A stretch of 64,000 nucleotides of DNA from Diadophis punctatus similis (GCA_023053685.1 JALIGW010000029.1:1649001-1713000), one strand, 5' to 3'. Shown: positions 11,107 to 22,278, numbered from the stretch's first letter. Numbers and translations: made by a program. The notes: a model not told the origin generated them from the letters alone.

Positions 11107-11415
11107 AAGAAAGGCTAGCTGCACTGGGAAGAAAAGGAAAAAAATGAATGGAAACGAAACAAGAATCAGACGAACTGAATATGGAATGCATGAATGTTTA
11201 GGGTTACTGAAAGAGTTAAATTCGATAAGCAAGCAGAGCATCCTAAGCAACTGGTAATATTCAGATAATATTGTTAAAGGAATTCTCACATTCAGCAGAG
11301 ATGTCAGTGGAGGGGGAAAAAAAACCTAAGATAAAAAGTTACACTGACCCTCTCTCAAGGATTTACAACGTATAACTGTGATAGAAAACAAGATCAGGAT
11401 AGAAATGAGACCTAC

Positions 11416-11682
11416 GTTCCACACTCAGTCTGGCTTGGGTGCGATCATGCAGGCTCTCACAGCGATAGGTGCCTCGGTCAGCAAGCTCAATGTGATGGAT
11501 GGTAAGAGCCCTTTTTGGTCCTTGTACCTCCATGGAGTATCTTGGGTTCTGCTGCAGTAAGACGCCTTGCTTCATCCACTGCACCTCCGCACTCTCCACG
11601 CTCAGCTCCACTTCCAACTGGACGTCCTGCCCCTCCTCAGCCGCCAAATCACGCAACGTCCGCACAAACAGCACCTGAGCCT
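11416..11682 (-). CDS. OBSL1: OBSL1 exon: Ig domain R
   Basis: This 267-bp exon is phase 1-1, with acceptor 'TTTTCTGAAG' and donor GTAGGT. It reads 'AQVLFVRTLRDLAAEEGQ', 'QLEVELSVESAEVQWMKQG' and 'DRGTYRCESLHDRTQARLSVE'. The B-strand Cys is replaced while the F-strand Cys is kept. 'AEEGQDVxLEVE' and 'GTYxCESxHDRTxARLSV' are close to one Ig domain near the C-terminus of mammalian OBSL1, one of the strongest identity clues in the window. Confidence 0.95.
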
Positions 11683-12267
11683 CTTCAGAAAATAATGCTC
11701 AGGTTGAATACTAGCTGATACATTTCTAACCCGAATGCATTCCCAGGCCACGATCCCTCCCTCTTTACAGAGAGAGACAAGCCAAGATTCAAGGCAATCT
11801 AGCCATTTCCCAAGGCCTGGGTCAATTTGGCATGTTTACAAACATAGATTTTAGAAGACTCAGAACCCCAGCTTTTATTTTTCAAAAATACAAGTTCAGA
11901 ACCTGCAGGGCTATAGAGATAAAGTTTTGAAAATTCGACATGCTGTGCCTAGATAAATCTTCAAAGACGAAGGGAAGTCAAAGTAGAATTTCCAAAAGGG
12001 ATTCTATTATCTTCCCTACATGACTAAAGCAGCAGCATAAATTATGCAAAATAAGTAAGCAGAGATATCATTTTGAGTAAAGAATTTATATTTTCTTAGC
12101 ATGGAATGGGGAGGACAAGAAAGGACACAGCCGTGGCATTAGCCGATAACCCCCTTGAAACTCTGACTAATTATAATTACTAATTACTATCACTGATGCA
12201 CAGTGCTTCTGCCCAAGTATCTGCATTTATCAAAAAGCAACATACATGGTGTTGCCGTTCCTCTTAC
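11683..12267 (-). other. OBSL1: OBSL1 intron, nothing recognised
   Basis: This 585-base intron between domains Q and R has no visible repeat or exon. Confidence 0.6.
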
Positions 12268-12537
12268 CTTGCACACTGAGTCTGCCTGAACTGGACAGAC
12301 CTTCCGCACAGACGGTGACTATGCCGGTGTCACTCAAGCGGCATTGTCGTATGGTGAGCGTATGGCATAGCCCATTCTTGGTTATGGTCAACCGCTCGCT
12401 GTTCACTACATCTTGTCCATTCAGCTGCCAATTCAACCTGACATCATCTGGACATATCACCGCTTTGAAGGTGGCATCATCCCCTTCCAGCACCGTTAAA
12501 TTGTGCAGCTCAGAAACTATCTCCACCAACCTAGGGA
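12268..12537 (-). CDS. OBSL1: OBSL1 exon: Ig domain Q
   Basis: This 270-bp exon is phase 1-1, with donor GTAAGA. I chose the acceptor 'CTTTTTCTCAG' at 12538 rather than 'CCCTAG' seven bases inside, because only the former keeps phase 1. It reads 'PRLVEIVSELHNLTVLEG', 'DDATFKAVICPDDVRLNWQLNG' and 'DTGIVTVCAEGLSSSGRLSV'. The B-strand Cys is displaced. 'VSELxxLTVxEGDDATF' matches the mammalian domain that precedes R. Confidence 0.93.
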
Positions 12538-12650
12538 CTGAGAAAAAGGCGCCATCTCAGTTTACATAAAGTTTGCTAACACATAACCAATCCAATAGGA
12601 GACACCAGATCCACCCAACCTGGTATCATCATGGGATTCATCTCTTAGGA

Positions 12651-12987
12651 CAGGGGTCGGCAACCTTAAACACTCAGAGAGCCATTTGGACCCGTTTCCC
12701 ACAGAAAAGAAAACACCGGGAGCCACAAAACTCTTCCCGTGCCTATTTCCTGAGCAGCCACAAAACTAGCATATATAGTTGAATTAAAGATTCTGTTTTC
12801 TTCTAAAACTGATCTTTTCTTGGATTTATCTCTGGTTGGCCTACCGGGGGTCGAAAAGCTTAACAAATTGCGTGTCGGTGGGTGTCACACATTGGCAGTT
12901 ATGACGCATATTTTGAGCGACAGGGAGCCGCAGCAGAGGGATGAAAGAGCCACATGCGGCTCCAGAGCCGTGGGTTGCTGACCCCTG
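12651..12987. mobile_element. hAT-like MITE, 'CAGGGGTCGGCAACC' ends
   Basis: The left end CAGGGGTCGGCAACC and right end GGTTGCTGACCCCTG are inverted. The near-perfect 8-bp target duplications are TCTTAGGA and TTTTAGGA. The interior contains 'GAGCCACATGCGGCTCCAGAG' type sequence, common in this class. Confidence 0.88.
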
Positions 12988-13055
12988 TTTTAGGACATCC
13001 AGGTTTGCCTCTTTGTACTGAATTTTAGCTTCATTACCCTTCATTCCGTCTATAT

Positions 13056-13408
13056 CAGGAATGAAGGGTAATGGATCCAGAAAACTGGATTTCTTCAAGG
13101 GCTGGATCAGCATTGTAGTTCTCCTCCATGGGTAGGGAGGGGAGGGTGGAGATGGGACGGACGCCTCCTGCAGCTTCCTGCCGGCCAAAACGGGGTGCGG
13201 ACCCATTTTCAGCCTGAAGGGCCTCCTGCAGTACTTCACCGTCCAAAATGGGGCGCGGGGGAGCCATGCACGAGGCCTGTTTTTGGCCGGCAGAGTGCTG
13301 CTGGAGGCCGGGGAGGCCGAAAATAGATTGCGGGGAGGCTGCACATGGGGGGCCTGTGGTCCGTTTTGGCAGGCAGAGGCACCGCGGGCCTTAGGTTTGA
13401 CACCCCTG
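13056..13408. mobile_element. hAT-like element ending GTTTGACACCCCTG
   Basis: The right end GTTTGACACCCCTG is characteristic; the left end CAGGAATG is degenerate. The flanks GTCTATAT (13048-13055) and TTCTATAT (13409-13416) form an imperfect 8-bp duplication. The interior is GC-rich. Confidence 0.7.
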
Positions 13409-13418
13409 TTCTATATTA

Positions 13419-13669
13419 TGAGCCATGGTGGCGCAGTGCTTAAAATGCAGTACTGCAGGCTACTTCTGCTGACTGCTGGCTGCCTGCAATTTGGCAGTTC
13501 AAATCTCACTAGGCTCAAGGTTGACTCAGCCTTCCATCCTTCCAAGGCGGGTAAAATGAAGACCCAGATTGTTGGGGACAAAATGCTGACTCTGTAAACT
13601 GCTTAGAGAGGGCTGTAAAGCACCGTAAAGCGGTATATACGTAAGTCTAAGTCCTATTGCTATTGCTAT
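13419..13669 (+). mobile_element. tRNA-derived SINE with CTATTG tail
   Basis: The head 'GAGCCATGGTGGCGCAGTG', body 'GGTTGACTCAGCCTTCC' and tail 'CCTATTGCTATTGCTAT' match the 1793-2019 family. It starts next to the right target duplication of the preceding hAT element. Confidence 0.9.
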
Positions 13670-13722
13670 ATTTCATCTCATTCATTAATTTTTGCATATT
13701 TGTGGACATGAGCTCCACTGTA

Positions 13723-14020
13723 CAGGTAGTCCTCGACTTACAACAGCTTATTTAGTGACTGTTTGAAGTTACAACAGCACTAATAAACATTACTTAAAAC
13801 CATTTTTCACACTTACTATCATTGCAGCATCCCTATGGTAATGTGATCAAAATTCAGATGATTGAAAATTGACTCATATTTATGATGGTTGCAGGTCCCG
13901 GGTTAGGGTTAACAACTCTGGCATGAAAGGCCATAAAATGGGGCAAAACTCACTTAACAAATGTCTCACTTATCAACAAAAATGTTGGGCTAATTGTGGT
14001 CGTAAGTCAAGGACTACCTG
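13723..14020. mobile_element. Tc1/mariner-type (Tigger-like) MITE
   Basis: The inverted ends CAGGTAGTCCTCGACTTAC and GTCAAGGACTACCTG are flanked by TA on both sides. The interior has the recurring 'GATTCACTTAACAA' and 'AAAATTCAGATG' motifs. Related copies are at 24065, 28194, 29616, 44479 and 45329. Confidence 0.9.
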
Positions 14021-14314
14021 TATAGCGATGCACGGAGGATAATAAAATTACACTGCAGTCTGGGAAGCATGTGCATGCTATTATGACACAAGAAACAAGA
14101 ATTACTTGAACAATTTCCTAATTAAGAAAGATTGTGTTCTTCCTCCATTTGATGTGCCTCTGGATGTGTTCATACAACCTCTGCCTTCTTTTAATCAATG
14201 GGGCCAAAGGGTGCTTTATATTAACAGGATGTTATGCCTAAAGCTACTAGAAGTTGAAACTAGACCTTTTCCATTCAATGCATCTGCTTTCCAACTTCTC
14301 CAAAAAAAACTTAC

Positions 14315-14581
14315 TTTGGACTGTGAGAATAGCCAAAGTACGGTCATCTTTGCTTTCACATGAATATTCGCCAGCATCTTCAGTCCTCACATTGCTGAGT
14401 GTCAAGGAACGCTCTCGTCCCTCTGCTCCGATCTCCAGGTGTTCATTGGGTTCCAGCTCCTGCCCATCTTTTAGCCATGTCACATCACCCTTGGTTTTGC
14501 ACAATTCACACCAGAACAACACTGTATCACCCTGCAGCGCTGTCACATCTGAGAGACCCCGAACAAACTTCACCAGCAGTT
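14315..14581 (-). CDS. OBSL1: OBSL1 exon: Ig domain P
   Basis: This 267-bp exon is phase 1-1, with acceptor 'CCATCTCAG' and donor GTAAGT. It reads 'LLVKFVRGLSDVTALQG', 'FWCELCKTKGDVTWLKDG' and 'EDAGEYSCESKDDRTLAILTV'. Both core Cys residues and the Trp are present, so it is a regular I-set domain. I cannot assign a clear counterpart in human OBSL1. Confidence 0.93.
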
Positions 14582-15106
14582 CTGAGATGGATAAAGAATA
14601 GTTTAGTTAGGAGGATCAGATCTTGGTAACTGGCAGGAACCCAATCAAATTATTGGGGGTTTAGAGTAGACTGGAAATCTTCAATGCATCCCAAATATTC
14701 CACAACTTACCACTTTTGCAGATTTTCACATTCTAGTTCGTTCTTTTTCTAAACTTCTAGACCCCATGACTACAGTTCACTCTGACTCAAACATGGCTAG
14801 GAAAGGCATCCACAAAAAGGAGGACAGACCCTGCTGCCTCTTCCCAAGGTCAACTACTCCAAGGGCCATGGCTATATTCCTCTCAGGCTTAGACCCATTT
14901 ATTTTGCCTGCCACAATGAAGTTTCAGGAAAGAGTATTTCCCTGCTTCTGCAACCTGGGATCTTTTTAACTGAAGATGACAACAAACACACCCGAGACTT
15001 TGAGACTCAGAGTGCATATTTGGCTACTAAGTTGAAGTCACTCGAAAGGTTAACTGCATCAAACATAGATGAAAATCCAGAATTGTTGGTCAAGGTACGT
15101 GCACCT
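14582..15106 (-). other. OBSL1: OBSL1 intron, nothing recognised
   Basis: About 525 bases of ordinary intron between domain P and a hAT element. I see no repeat. Confidence 0.5.
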
Positions 15107-15447
15107 CAGAGGTGGGTTCCTCCCGGTTCGCACCGGTTCTATAGAACCGGTAGCAAACCTCTGGCGACATCATGGAGTCGGTTCTGTCGGTGCCGGTCCG
15201 TGGACGCAGCCATCTTTTTTTTGGAAATTTTTTTTTGGGGAAAAAATTTGGGGTGGGGATTTTTTGCTGATTTTTTTCTTCTGCGCATGCGCAGAAGCCA
15301 AGTTTCCAGCACTGCGCATGCACCGCCATCTTGTTTTTGGCTTTTTTTATTTTATTTTTTTGCAAATTTTCAGCACTGCGGATGCGTGCGCCCGCGCGGT
15401 GCGGGGGGAAGCGAACCAGCAGCGAGGTAAGTTAGAACCCACCCCTG
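15107..15447. mobile_element. hAT-like element, 'GTGGGTTCC' family
   Basis: The left end CAGAGGTGGGTTCC and right end AACCCACCCCTG are flanked by the perfect 8-bp duplication GTGCACCT (15099-15106 and 15448-15455). The interior contains 'CTGCGCATGCGCAGAAG', shared by most members of this group. Confidence 0.92.
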
Positions 15448-15455
15448 GTGCACCT

Positions 15456-15893
15456 AGAAGAGAACTCTGCACGTTGTTGTGTACCAGAGAACTGAAACTA
15501 TCTTACTGAATCAGACAGGGATTTGTTTCACCCTGTATTACGTCACTGGAATAATAATCCTCCATACTCACCAGATTTAGCACCTTCAGACTATTATCTC
15601 TTTGGCCCCATGAAAGAGGGTTTGAGAGGCAAACATTATTCCAGTGACGAGGAAGTGAAAACTGCAGTGAAGAAGTGGCTCAAAGAACAGTCAACAGAAT
15701 TTTACGAGGCAGGGATACATGCTCTCATTCGAAGGTGGAACATAGCTATTGAGAGAAACGGTGACTATGTTGAGAAGTAGGGATGTGATCCACAGAGGAC
15801 CAGCTTCATTTTGATGTATGCTACATGTTCCTGTGTTGGTAATTATACCTGTCCTAAAGAAAATGGCATTACGTTTTGACTCACCCTCGTATA
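15456..15893 (+). pseudogene. Mariner transposase 3' remnant with terminal repeat
   Basis: A frame at 15523-15780 (about 85 residues, ending TAG) reads 'NNPPYSPDLAPSDYYLFGPM' and 'AGIHALIRRWNIAIERNGDY'. This is the C-terminal DD34D region of mariner transposases, including the 'YSPDLAPSDYxLF' motif that carries the third catalytic Asp. The element ends near 15893 with 'CGTTTTGACTCACCCTCGTA', which looks like a mariner end. The N-terminal part and the left end are missing, so the copy is dead. Confidence 0.85.
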
Positions 15894-16574
15894 TTTTCAA
15901 CAGTGACCAGGCAGGCGCATCTAAAGTATCTCAGAGACTATAACTTGCTGTCCCACTGCTGGACCACAAGCATATGCCAATCAGGAATATATTGCCTCTA
16001 CACACAAATGGTCTATTTAGCTCTCATGGCTTAATAACCACCAATAGTTCCCTTACTGCAAATAACAGGCTATTTAAAAAAAAAAGAGTCACACATTTTT
16101 ACGGAAAGAACTACTGAGGAAATAATAGGAAACCCTCCCCGCTTCCCAGCTGCTTGAGCAACACATCAGAGGTTGGGAAATTAGCCTTAAAGCTTCTATG
16201 CTGCAGATGAAGTTTGTTTCCTGCATGATTGCAAGCCCCACCTCTTGTAAAACAAAGCCAGTCAGTCTGGTAGAAGATCTACGGTCTCCATAGTCAATCA
16301 AGCTTAAAGAGACAGAAGGTCCAGCAGGGACATAACAGGATCCTTGGTTTGATAGGCTCCTTCGGTGATTGTAATGCTGGGAAAATTTTGACCAGTATAC
16401 GTAGCTCATCCCATGCCTGAATGTAACCAAATGTTCCCTGCCTGTCAAAAACCCTTGTTTTTATTATAACAGAAAAACTCATTCCTTTTGAACGTGGTCA
16501 TCCATCTTGAGCAGGCTGTATTTTATTTATTAAGGTATTCCACAAGACAAAGATGCCAACGTGATGCTTTAGAT
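15894..16574 (-). other. OBSL1: OBSL1 intron, nothing recognised
   Basis: Roughly 680 bases of intron with an A-rich stretch near 16076-16085. I see no exon and no repeat. Confidence 0.45.
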
Positions 16575-16710
16575 CACGGGTGTCAAACTCACGGTGTCAT
16601 GTTGCTGTCACATGATTATATCGCAACGTTTTTCCCCTTCGCCGGAGCTGGGGTGGCATGGCCTGCACGTGACGCATCCGGCTGGTGGGCCGCCAGTTTG
16701 ACACCCCCTG
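16575..16710. mobile_element. Short hAT-like MITE, 'GGGTGTCAAAC' ends
   Basis: The left end CACGGGTGTCAAAC and right end GTTTGACACCCCCTG are inverted. The flanks CTTTAGAT and CTCTAGAG are similar at 6 of 8 bases. The end sequence matches the right end of the 13056-13408 element. Confidence 0.75.
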
Positions 16711-16957
16711 CTCTAGAGTCACAAGTGGTTCCTAAATCATTGACCATGGCCTCTGAAAAATCTCCCAAACTGATAATCAAGAAGAAAAATTAAATTGAGG
16801 AGGAATCCCATCTCCTGCTTTGTGGAGCACAGCCTTTGGGCACACTACCCAAAGACCAAATATTGGCCACACTACCCAAGACCATTGCTGTGGGCCCATG
16901 TCTGATTGCCTCTTGAACTTGCCAGGAGAGTGAACAGCCTCTGCGCTGACTCTTTAC

Positions 16958-17233
16958 CTTTCACACTAAGCTCAAAATGCAGCTGGTCATGAGAAGAATG
17001 GCAGATGTACTCTCCGGCATCCGCTTTGCCTACATTACTCAGCAAGAGCTGTGGACCCGTCCTTCTCTGCGTAGCTGGCAGTGCTCCCCAGCCACAAGGT
17101 TCCCTTGAGGTCCTTCCCAGCTGACCCACAGATGACTCCTTGGAGACAATGGCTGACAGCACTGCACTGCTCCCCTCCAGGACCAGGACCTTCTCTGGAT
17201 GCTGTGATTTTGACACGAACAGCACCGGGGCCT
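16958..17233 (-). CDS. OBSL1: OBSL1 exon: Ig domain O, with a probable pair of compensating frameshifts
   Basis: This 276-bp exon is phase 1-1, with acceptor 'TATTCTAG' and donor GTAAAG, and it is open throughout. The start ('APVLFVSKSQHPEKVLVLEG') and end ('LLSNVGKADAGEYICHSSHD') look like an Ig domain. The middle, from about 17126 to 17050, reads without the expected 'V-W' and 'LxxEG' strands. In the next frame the same bases give 'VSWEGPQGN' and 'LRREGRVHS', the expected Ig pattern. A +1 in the GGG at 17125-17127 and a -1 near 17047-17050 would explain this. The B-strand Cys is also absent ('VLSAIVS'). Confidence 0.8.
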
Positions 17234-17331
17234 CTAGAATAAGGAAAAAAGGAGCAGAGAGACTTGAAGAAAGCAAGGAACACTCAGCTAGGCCTCTGAT
17301 ACACACACACCATTGTGAACACTGAAGTTGC

Positions 17332-17504
<173 letters not shown>

Positions 17505-19291
17505 TTAACAGATGTCATTTGAGCATTATCAAAACTCTACCTTGTAATTGGAGATTACTTATTCACGGTTCATGGGAATATTTCAGAAAGTTAAAGATTC
17601 TGGTGGGAGTGGGGTATTCACCCCACTCAGCATATCACACATACTCATAGAAGCGACTCCTGCTAATCTCTTGTTTCTGAGATCAACAAAGCAATCCTCA
17701 AAACAGATAGGTGTCATACATGCCATCAGCACTAAGCGGGGATGGGTAACGTAAATGCACATATGACCACTAAAGAAACCACATTCTTTATCAAAATGAT
17801 AAAAGAATTAGCTCTTTATCATGGTCTCCGTGACTAACACATGGGCCAGACATAATAGCAGCCTTATTATCTGGAGAAGGTAGCGGTTTACAGAAAAGCC
17901 CTCCCATATCTCCAGGACGGAAGATCAAGCAGGTTGGGTTGGATAAAGGCAGGCAGTTGTTCCCAAGTGTGGGCAAGGAAATGTGATTAAGAAATGTGAT
18001 TCAGTGGTGGCTGCTGCTCTCCTAGAGTAACCTCAGCACACTGATACTTAACTAAACCATAACTGAGCCTTATGACAGCCATAATTCATTTGGAAAGTTT
18101 CTGAGTGAATAAACTTAAACTTTTCTGAGCTCCTGAAAGCACACAAAAAGGGTGTTGGTTTCCCCAGAAAGCAATCAGTTGATGCAAACAAAAAGCAACC
18201 ATTCTGTAGATATCCAAAGCACGCATAGTCCATTCCATCAGCATCAAAGAGCTGGTGTGAGGGTGAAACTAGCAAGATATTTTTTTTCAAACATTTTTTA
18301 TATTTTCTTTTAATATTCTTCACATAGACATCAATACATATACCAGTAATATATTATCAAAAATTTAACCTATTTTTTACCTCCAATAACATTACTAGAT
18401 TGCCTACCTATCCTACATATCAAATCCAATCACTCCCTTCCCTCTATCCTTCTCCCCTCCCTCTACTTTCTTCCTCCTTCTCTCCCCTCTCCTACTACCC
18501 CTTCTTCCATCTATCTACTCTCACTCTTACCTTCCTTCTCCTCCCCTATCAAGCAGGAGGACTTCAACAGGAAAGAAATATCAAAATGCAAATCTAACTT
18601 TGTTCTCTGCATCAGGGCCTATTGTAGGTTGGATGCACGCTACTTTAACTGCCTGAAATTACAGCTACTAAGAATGCAGGATTTTCACCACAAATGGCAA
18701 AAGTAGCCATCGTTCAAATGGCTTCTGTATTAGCACAAACAGGAACAATGACATGCTCCATATGGGTACGAGCAGAAATATAAGTGAGTAAAACTAAAGC
18801 AAGTAGTTCATGAATATTTACGTAACAAATGGATCTAAACCAGAAAAAAAAAGAAATTAGCTACCCATAAGGTATATCCATAAATATATTAAAGTTAATC
18901 CGCTACATGGAAAGTCAGTATATGGTGAGGACCGCAAGTGTTTTATACAGAATAATTTGATAAGACATACAGCTATATTCTCTGCATGTCTGCCCTTCCA
19001 GGATAGAGTGCAAGTATCAGAGTTTGTAATGGATGCAAGTGGGTGAACAAGATGACAAAAGTAGCTGTTGTTGCTATATGTCCAAGCAATTAAAGGATTG
19101 CCCAAGTATGAGTCTGGCATATGTGACAGTATCCATGAGACACTGGCAAAAATGTGTGCTTGTCAATGAGAAAAGTTCTGTCCTTCCTCGTATCCAATGA
19201 ACTGTATCACTAGGAGGACATTAAATGGACTTCCTTGATGTTGCTCTGAAGTCTGTAACTAATCAAGAATATATTGCCCATTCTAATAGGA
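17505..19291 (-). other. OBSL1: OBSL1 intron, pyrimidine-rich patch
   Basis: Bases about 18420-18550 are strongly CT-rich and follow an AT-rich segment from about 18280. This could be the tail of an old retroelement. Nothing else is recognisable. Confidence 0.4.
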
Positions 19292-19546
19292 TAGCACAAG
19301 CAATAGCACCTGGACTTATATACCGCTTCACAGTGCTTTACAGCCTTCTCTAAGCGGTTTACAGAGTCAGCGTATTGCCCCCAACAATCTGGGTCCTCAT
19401 TTTACCCACCTCGGAAGGATGGAAGGCTGAGTCAACCTTGAGCCTGGTGAGATTCGAACTGCCAAATTGCAGGCAGCCGGCAGTCAGCAGAAGTAGCCTG
19501 TAGTACTTGCACTTTAACCACTGCGCCACCGCGGCACCATGGCTCT
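19292..19546 (-). mobile_element. tRNA-derived SINE with CTATTG tail
   Basis: This is a reverse-strand copy of the 1793-2019 family, with 'CCACCGCGGCACC' head and 'AATAGCACCTGGACTTATA' tail complement. A G16 run follows at about 19637-19652. Confidence 0.88.
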
Positions 19547-19744
19547 AAGGATGCACCAATAATGAGTCAATTGTCCATGCATGGACAGGTAATACCCTGC
19601 AAGTGAAAATTTGTCACCATGATGGCCATAAGAATTGGGGGGGGGGGGGGGGGAGGGGAAGCCATGGCTGTTAGGATGGAGAAAGAAGAACCGCTAATCT
19701 AAGCCAAAATCAGGAAAGATGGAGGAACGACAATCATGCAGATC

Positions 19745-20030
19745 CTGTATGCTACGTCCCCTCAGCATGCCGGGGAACTCCAGCTACACCCTGATTGGAC
19801 AAGACGGGAGCTGCTGCTGAGCGGGAGAATTGCTGGCTCCCTATTGGTCGCCGCGTCTGACAGCCAGCTATAAAAGAGCTGTCAGACGCGGCTGAGGGCT
19901 GACTGTGTTTCCAGAGCTGTATTTGGTTGATGTTGCTGTTGCCGTTCTGGTCAGCCTTAATAAAGGCTTGTTCTTGTTAACTCTCGGCTCGCCTCAGTTA
20001 TTTCCACCTCGCCTCAGACTTAATACTGTA
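19745..20030 (+). mobile_element. Solo-LTR-like segment
   Basis: The segment has a TATA box ('CTATAAAAGAG', about 19868), a following 'AATAAAG' poly(A) signal (about 19960) and a CT-rich U5-like end ('CTCGGCTCGCCTCAG'). This is the U3-R-U5 order of an LTR. I cannot fix its exact ends or find a target duplication, and no internal retroelement genes lie beside it. Confidence 0.5.
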
Positions 20031-20966
20031 TGGAACAGGTCTCTTAAAAAACTGCAGAGGTCCAGACACTTCCCCAGCATCAGAGACAAGAATTTCATGC
20101 TCCAAGTCCATTGTGAATTATTTTTCTGAGGCTGCCTGGGCATGTTGGCTGTTGCCTAAGATATACGGTAATTAGCCTGAGGCATGGACACAGTGTCTTG
20201 AAGGTAAATGCATCAGCTGGTCCTGAATCAAGGAGCCTTCGATACCTGTTCTTGAAGGGTTGCTCTTCAGTGAGAAGAGTAGCTTCTAGAAGTCTATCAT
20301 ATAAAGCTCTGGAAACATTAACAGGCATCTACAACACGTTCCTCTCCTCGCATAATAGGCAGAGTTCATATCAATGGAAGAAGATAAGCTTGACAATGTT
20401 GGCAATTATAGAAGGGCTATGTGGCCTAAGGATACCCCAGAATCTCTTATCTCCATAAATCATACTACCAGGCTTCAGTGAAACAAGATAAACTATAAAC
20501 AGATAAGTACCAGACTAAGTAAAAATAAATAAATTTAGTAATAATAGAAACACATTTAAAGGGAAAGGCAAATATCCCAGAGATGCCAAACCAATTGCTA
20601 CTACAAACTTGAGGATAGTAGCAGGAGCTCAGTCTATGAGCATATCTAATAGGCAGAGAAGAATGAACAGCTTCAAGAAAAAGCCTCCAGGTTCCAGGCA
20701 GGCAAAGAACCTCATACATGTGAATTTCAGAAATGACAATATTTAAGGAATGGTCAAATCTATTTCAGCCCAGTATTTTCCTCCCTGTCCACCCCACAAG
20801 GGCCATCCTATATTTCATTGCACACTCATGTTCCTCTCATCACATTACCTCATGTATTCTTCCCCTTTTCTAAGGCCTCTCATCCCATCCTATTGTTCTG
20901 ACCTAGGCTTCCCCAAAAGCACAAAGCCGAACCTACGTCCCAATAAAATCCATTTATTTAGTTTAC

Positions 20967-21530
20967 GGTGAATTCCTCTCCAGCAAAGTCCCGGCAAACA
21001 GTTTTTCAAGGTATTTCCCAATTACAGACCTTTATCAAGCTTGGAGAGCTGCCAAGCCGATATCTTTCAGACTCCACACTATAACAGACAATACTTGGCA
21101 AGAATGCAGGAACAGATTTTCGCCCAAATGAACTAATTGTTTCCTGCAAAAGCCCACTTTCCTTTTGCTCCTCTTTTATTTCCTATGGGAGGGGCCATTC
21201 ATCGTCCACCTGTGGCTTTACTCCCAAGTCGACCCTGATTTCTTAGCTGTTCTTTTCTTCTGGCAGCTCTGCGCATGCGCACACTGGGAACAGGCTCCAG
21301 CCCGTTCCTCTGCCTCACTGCTGTCTAGCTCCGGAGGCTGTTGATAACTGCCAGATGGTCTTGGCCCCCTCTCTCCCTCCAACGCAGAGCCCTCATCCGA
21401 GCCTTCCTCAGCCTCCAGGATTGGCCCATGTTCCTCCCCAACCTCCTCACTGTCCGACTCTGCTGCCAGCTCCGCTGGCTGCTGCAGGCCACAACACCTA
21501 TGAACTCCACAACCCCTTGTATCATACATG
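20967..21530 (-). mobile_element. Probable solo LTR, minus orientation
   Basis: On the minus strand this GC-moderate block begins 'ATGTATGATACAAGGGG', has a TATA-like 'GGAAATAAAAGAGG' after about 340 bases, and ends with a 'TTTGCCGGGACTTTGC' segment and 'GGAATTCACC'. That order suggests an LTR of a Gypsy-type retroelement. An open frame in its first half is acidic and has no recognised domain. Target duplications were not found. Confidence 0.45.
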
Positions 21531-21636
21531 ACCTAGAACAAGGCGGTTATACCTTAGTCTTCCAAGGATGGAAGAAAGGATAGAAAAAGCCCTGAGACTA
21601 GAACATCTGGCTTGAAATTAAGGCGGGTATTCTTAC

Positions 21637-21911
21637 CTTGTACATTTATTGTGTAATGCACTTCATCATCTCCAGTATTGCAGCTAAACGTGCCACAATC
21701 ACATGGCTCAGATTGTTGGATGGTTAGACTGTGGACCAGCCCCTCACTGCTCATAATCATTCGTGCCCAGGACACAGTGGCTGCCTATTCTTGAGCCACT
21801 GGACACAAGTCTTCTCTTGAGAAAGTTGGGCAACCAACGTCACATTCTCTCCTTCCTGGACTTCAATAGGCTCCCGGGCATCGTCTTTATTCACAATGCA
21901 CACAGGGGGTG
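21637..21911 (-). CDS. OBSL1: OBSL1 exon: Ig domain N, frameshifted
   Basis: The exon has a clean acceptor ('TTCTCTTAG') and donor (GTAAGA), but is 275 bp, one base short of a whole number of codons. From phase 1 it reads 'PPVCIVNKDDAREPIEVQEG' and 'CVQWLKNRQPLCPG', then reaches TGA at 21757-21759. In the next frame it continues correctly as 'RMIMSSEGLVHSLTIQQ', 'CGTFSCNTGDD' and 'YTINVQG'. A lost G in the GGG near 21766 explains everything. The B-strand Cys is absent ('LVAQLS'). Confidence 0.85.
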
Positions 21912-22028
21912 CTAAGAGAAAAAAAGAGTTCCCTATTAAGCAAAGCTGGATATGTCCCCTGTCCTAAAAGAAATTAAAAAGAACAAAAACAAATTTGGGC
22001 TACCGTTGAAGTACAATATCTTATAAAC

Positions 22029-22278
22029 CAGTGGTTCTCAACCTTCCTAATGCTACGACCTGCGCCCCCGCCCCCCCGTCGCGACTCACCCCGCCCCCGC
22101 AACCCCCGCCCCACCACCGCTATTTGGTTCTTTTACCTTCTGCGCATGTGCAAAGTGTTCTGCGCATGCGCAGAGGGTAAAAGAACCCAAATGGCGGCAT
22201 CCGGGCGAAGTCTCCTGACCCGTGAAAGGGTCGTTTGACCCCCAAAGGGGTCGTGACCCCCCAGGTTGAGAACTGCTG
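22029..22278. mobile_element. SPIN-like hAT MITE
   Basis: The left end CAGTGGTTCTCAACCTTCC and right end GGTTGAGAACTGCTG are inverted. The perfect 8-bp duplication TTATAAAC lies at 22021-22028 and 22279-22286. The subterminal 'GGGTCGTTTGACCCC' and 'GGGTCGTGACCCCC' are typical of SPIN/OposCharlie-type hAT elements. Its relative is at 47690-47953. Confidence 0.9.

Noticed and set aside
12531..12537. Acceptor 'CCCTAG' directly before 'GTTGGTGGAG' for domain Q
   Set aside because: It would make the join phase 2, inconsistent with exon P; the 'TTTTTCTCAG' acceptor seven bases away keeps phase 1.
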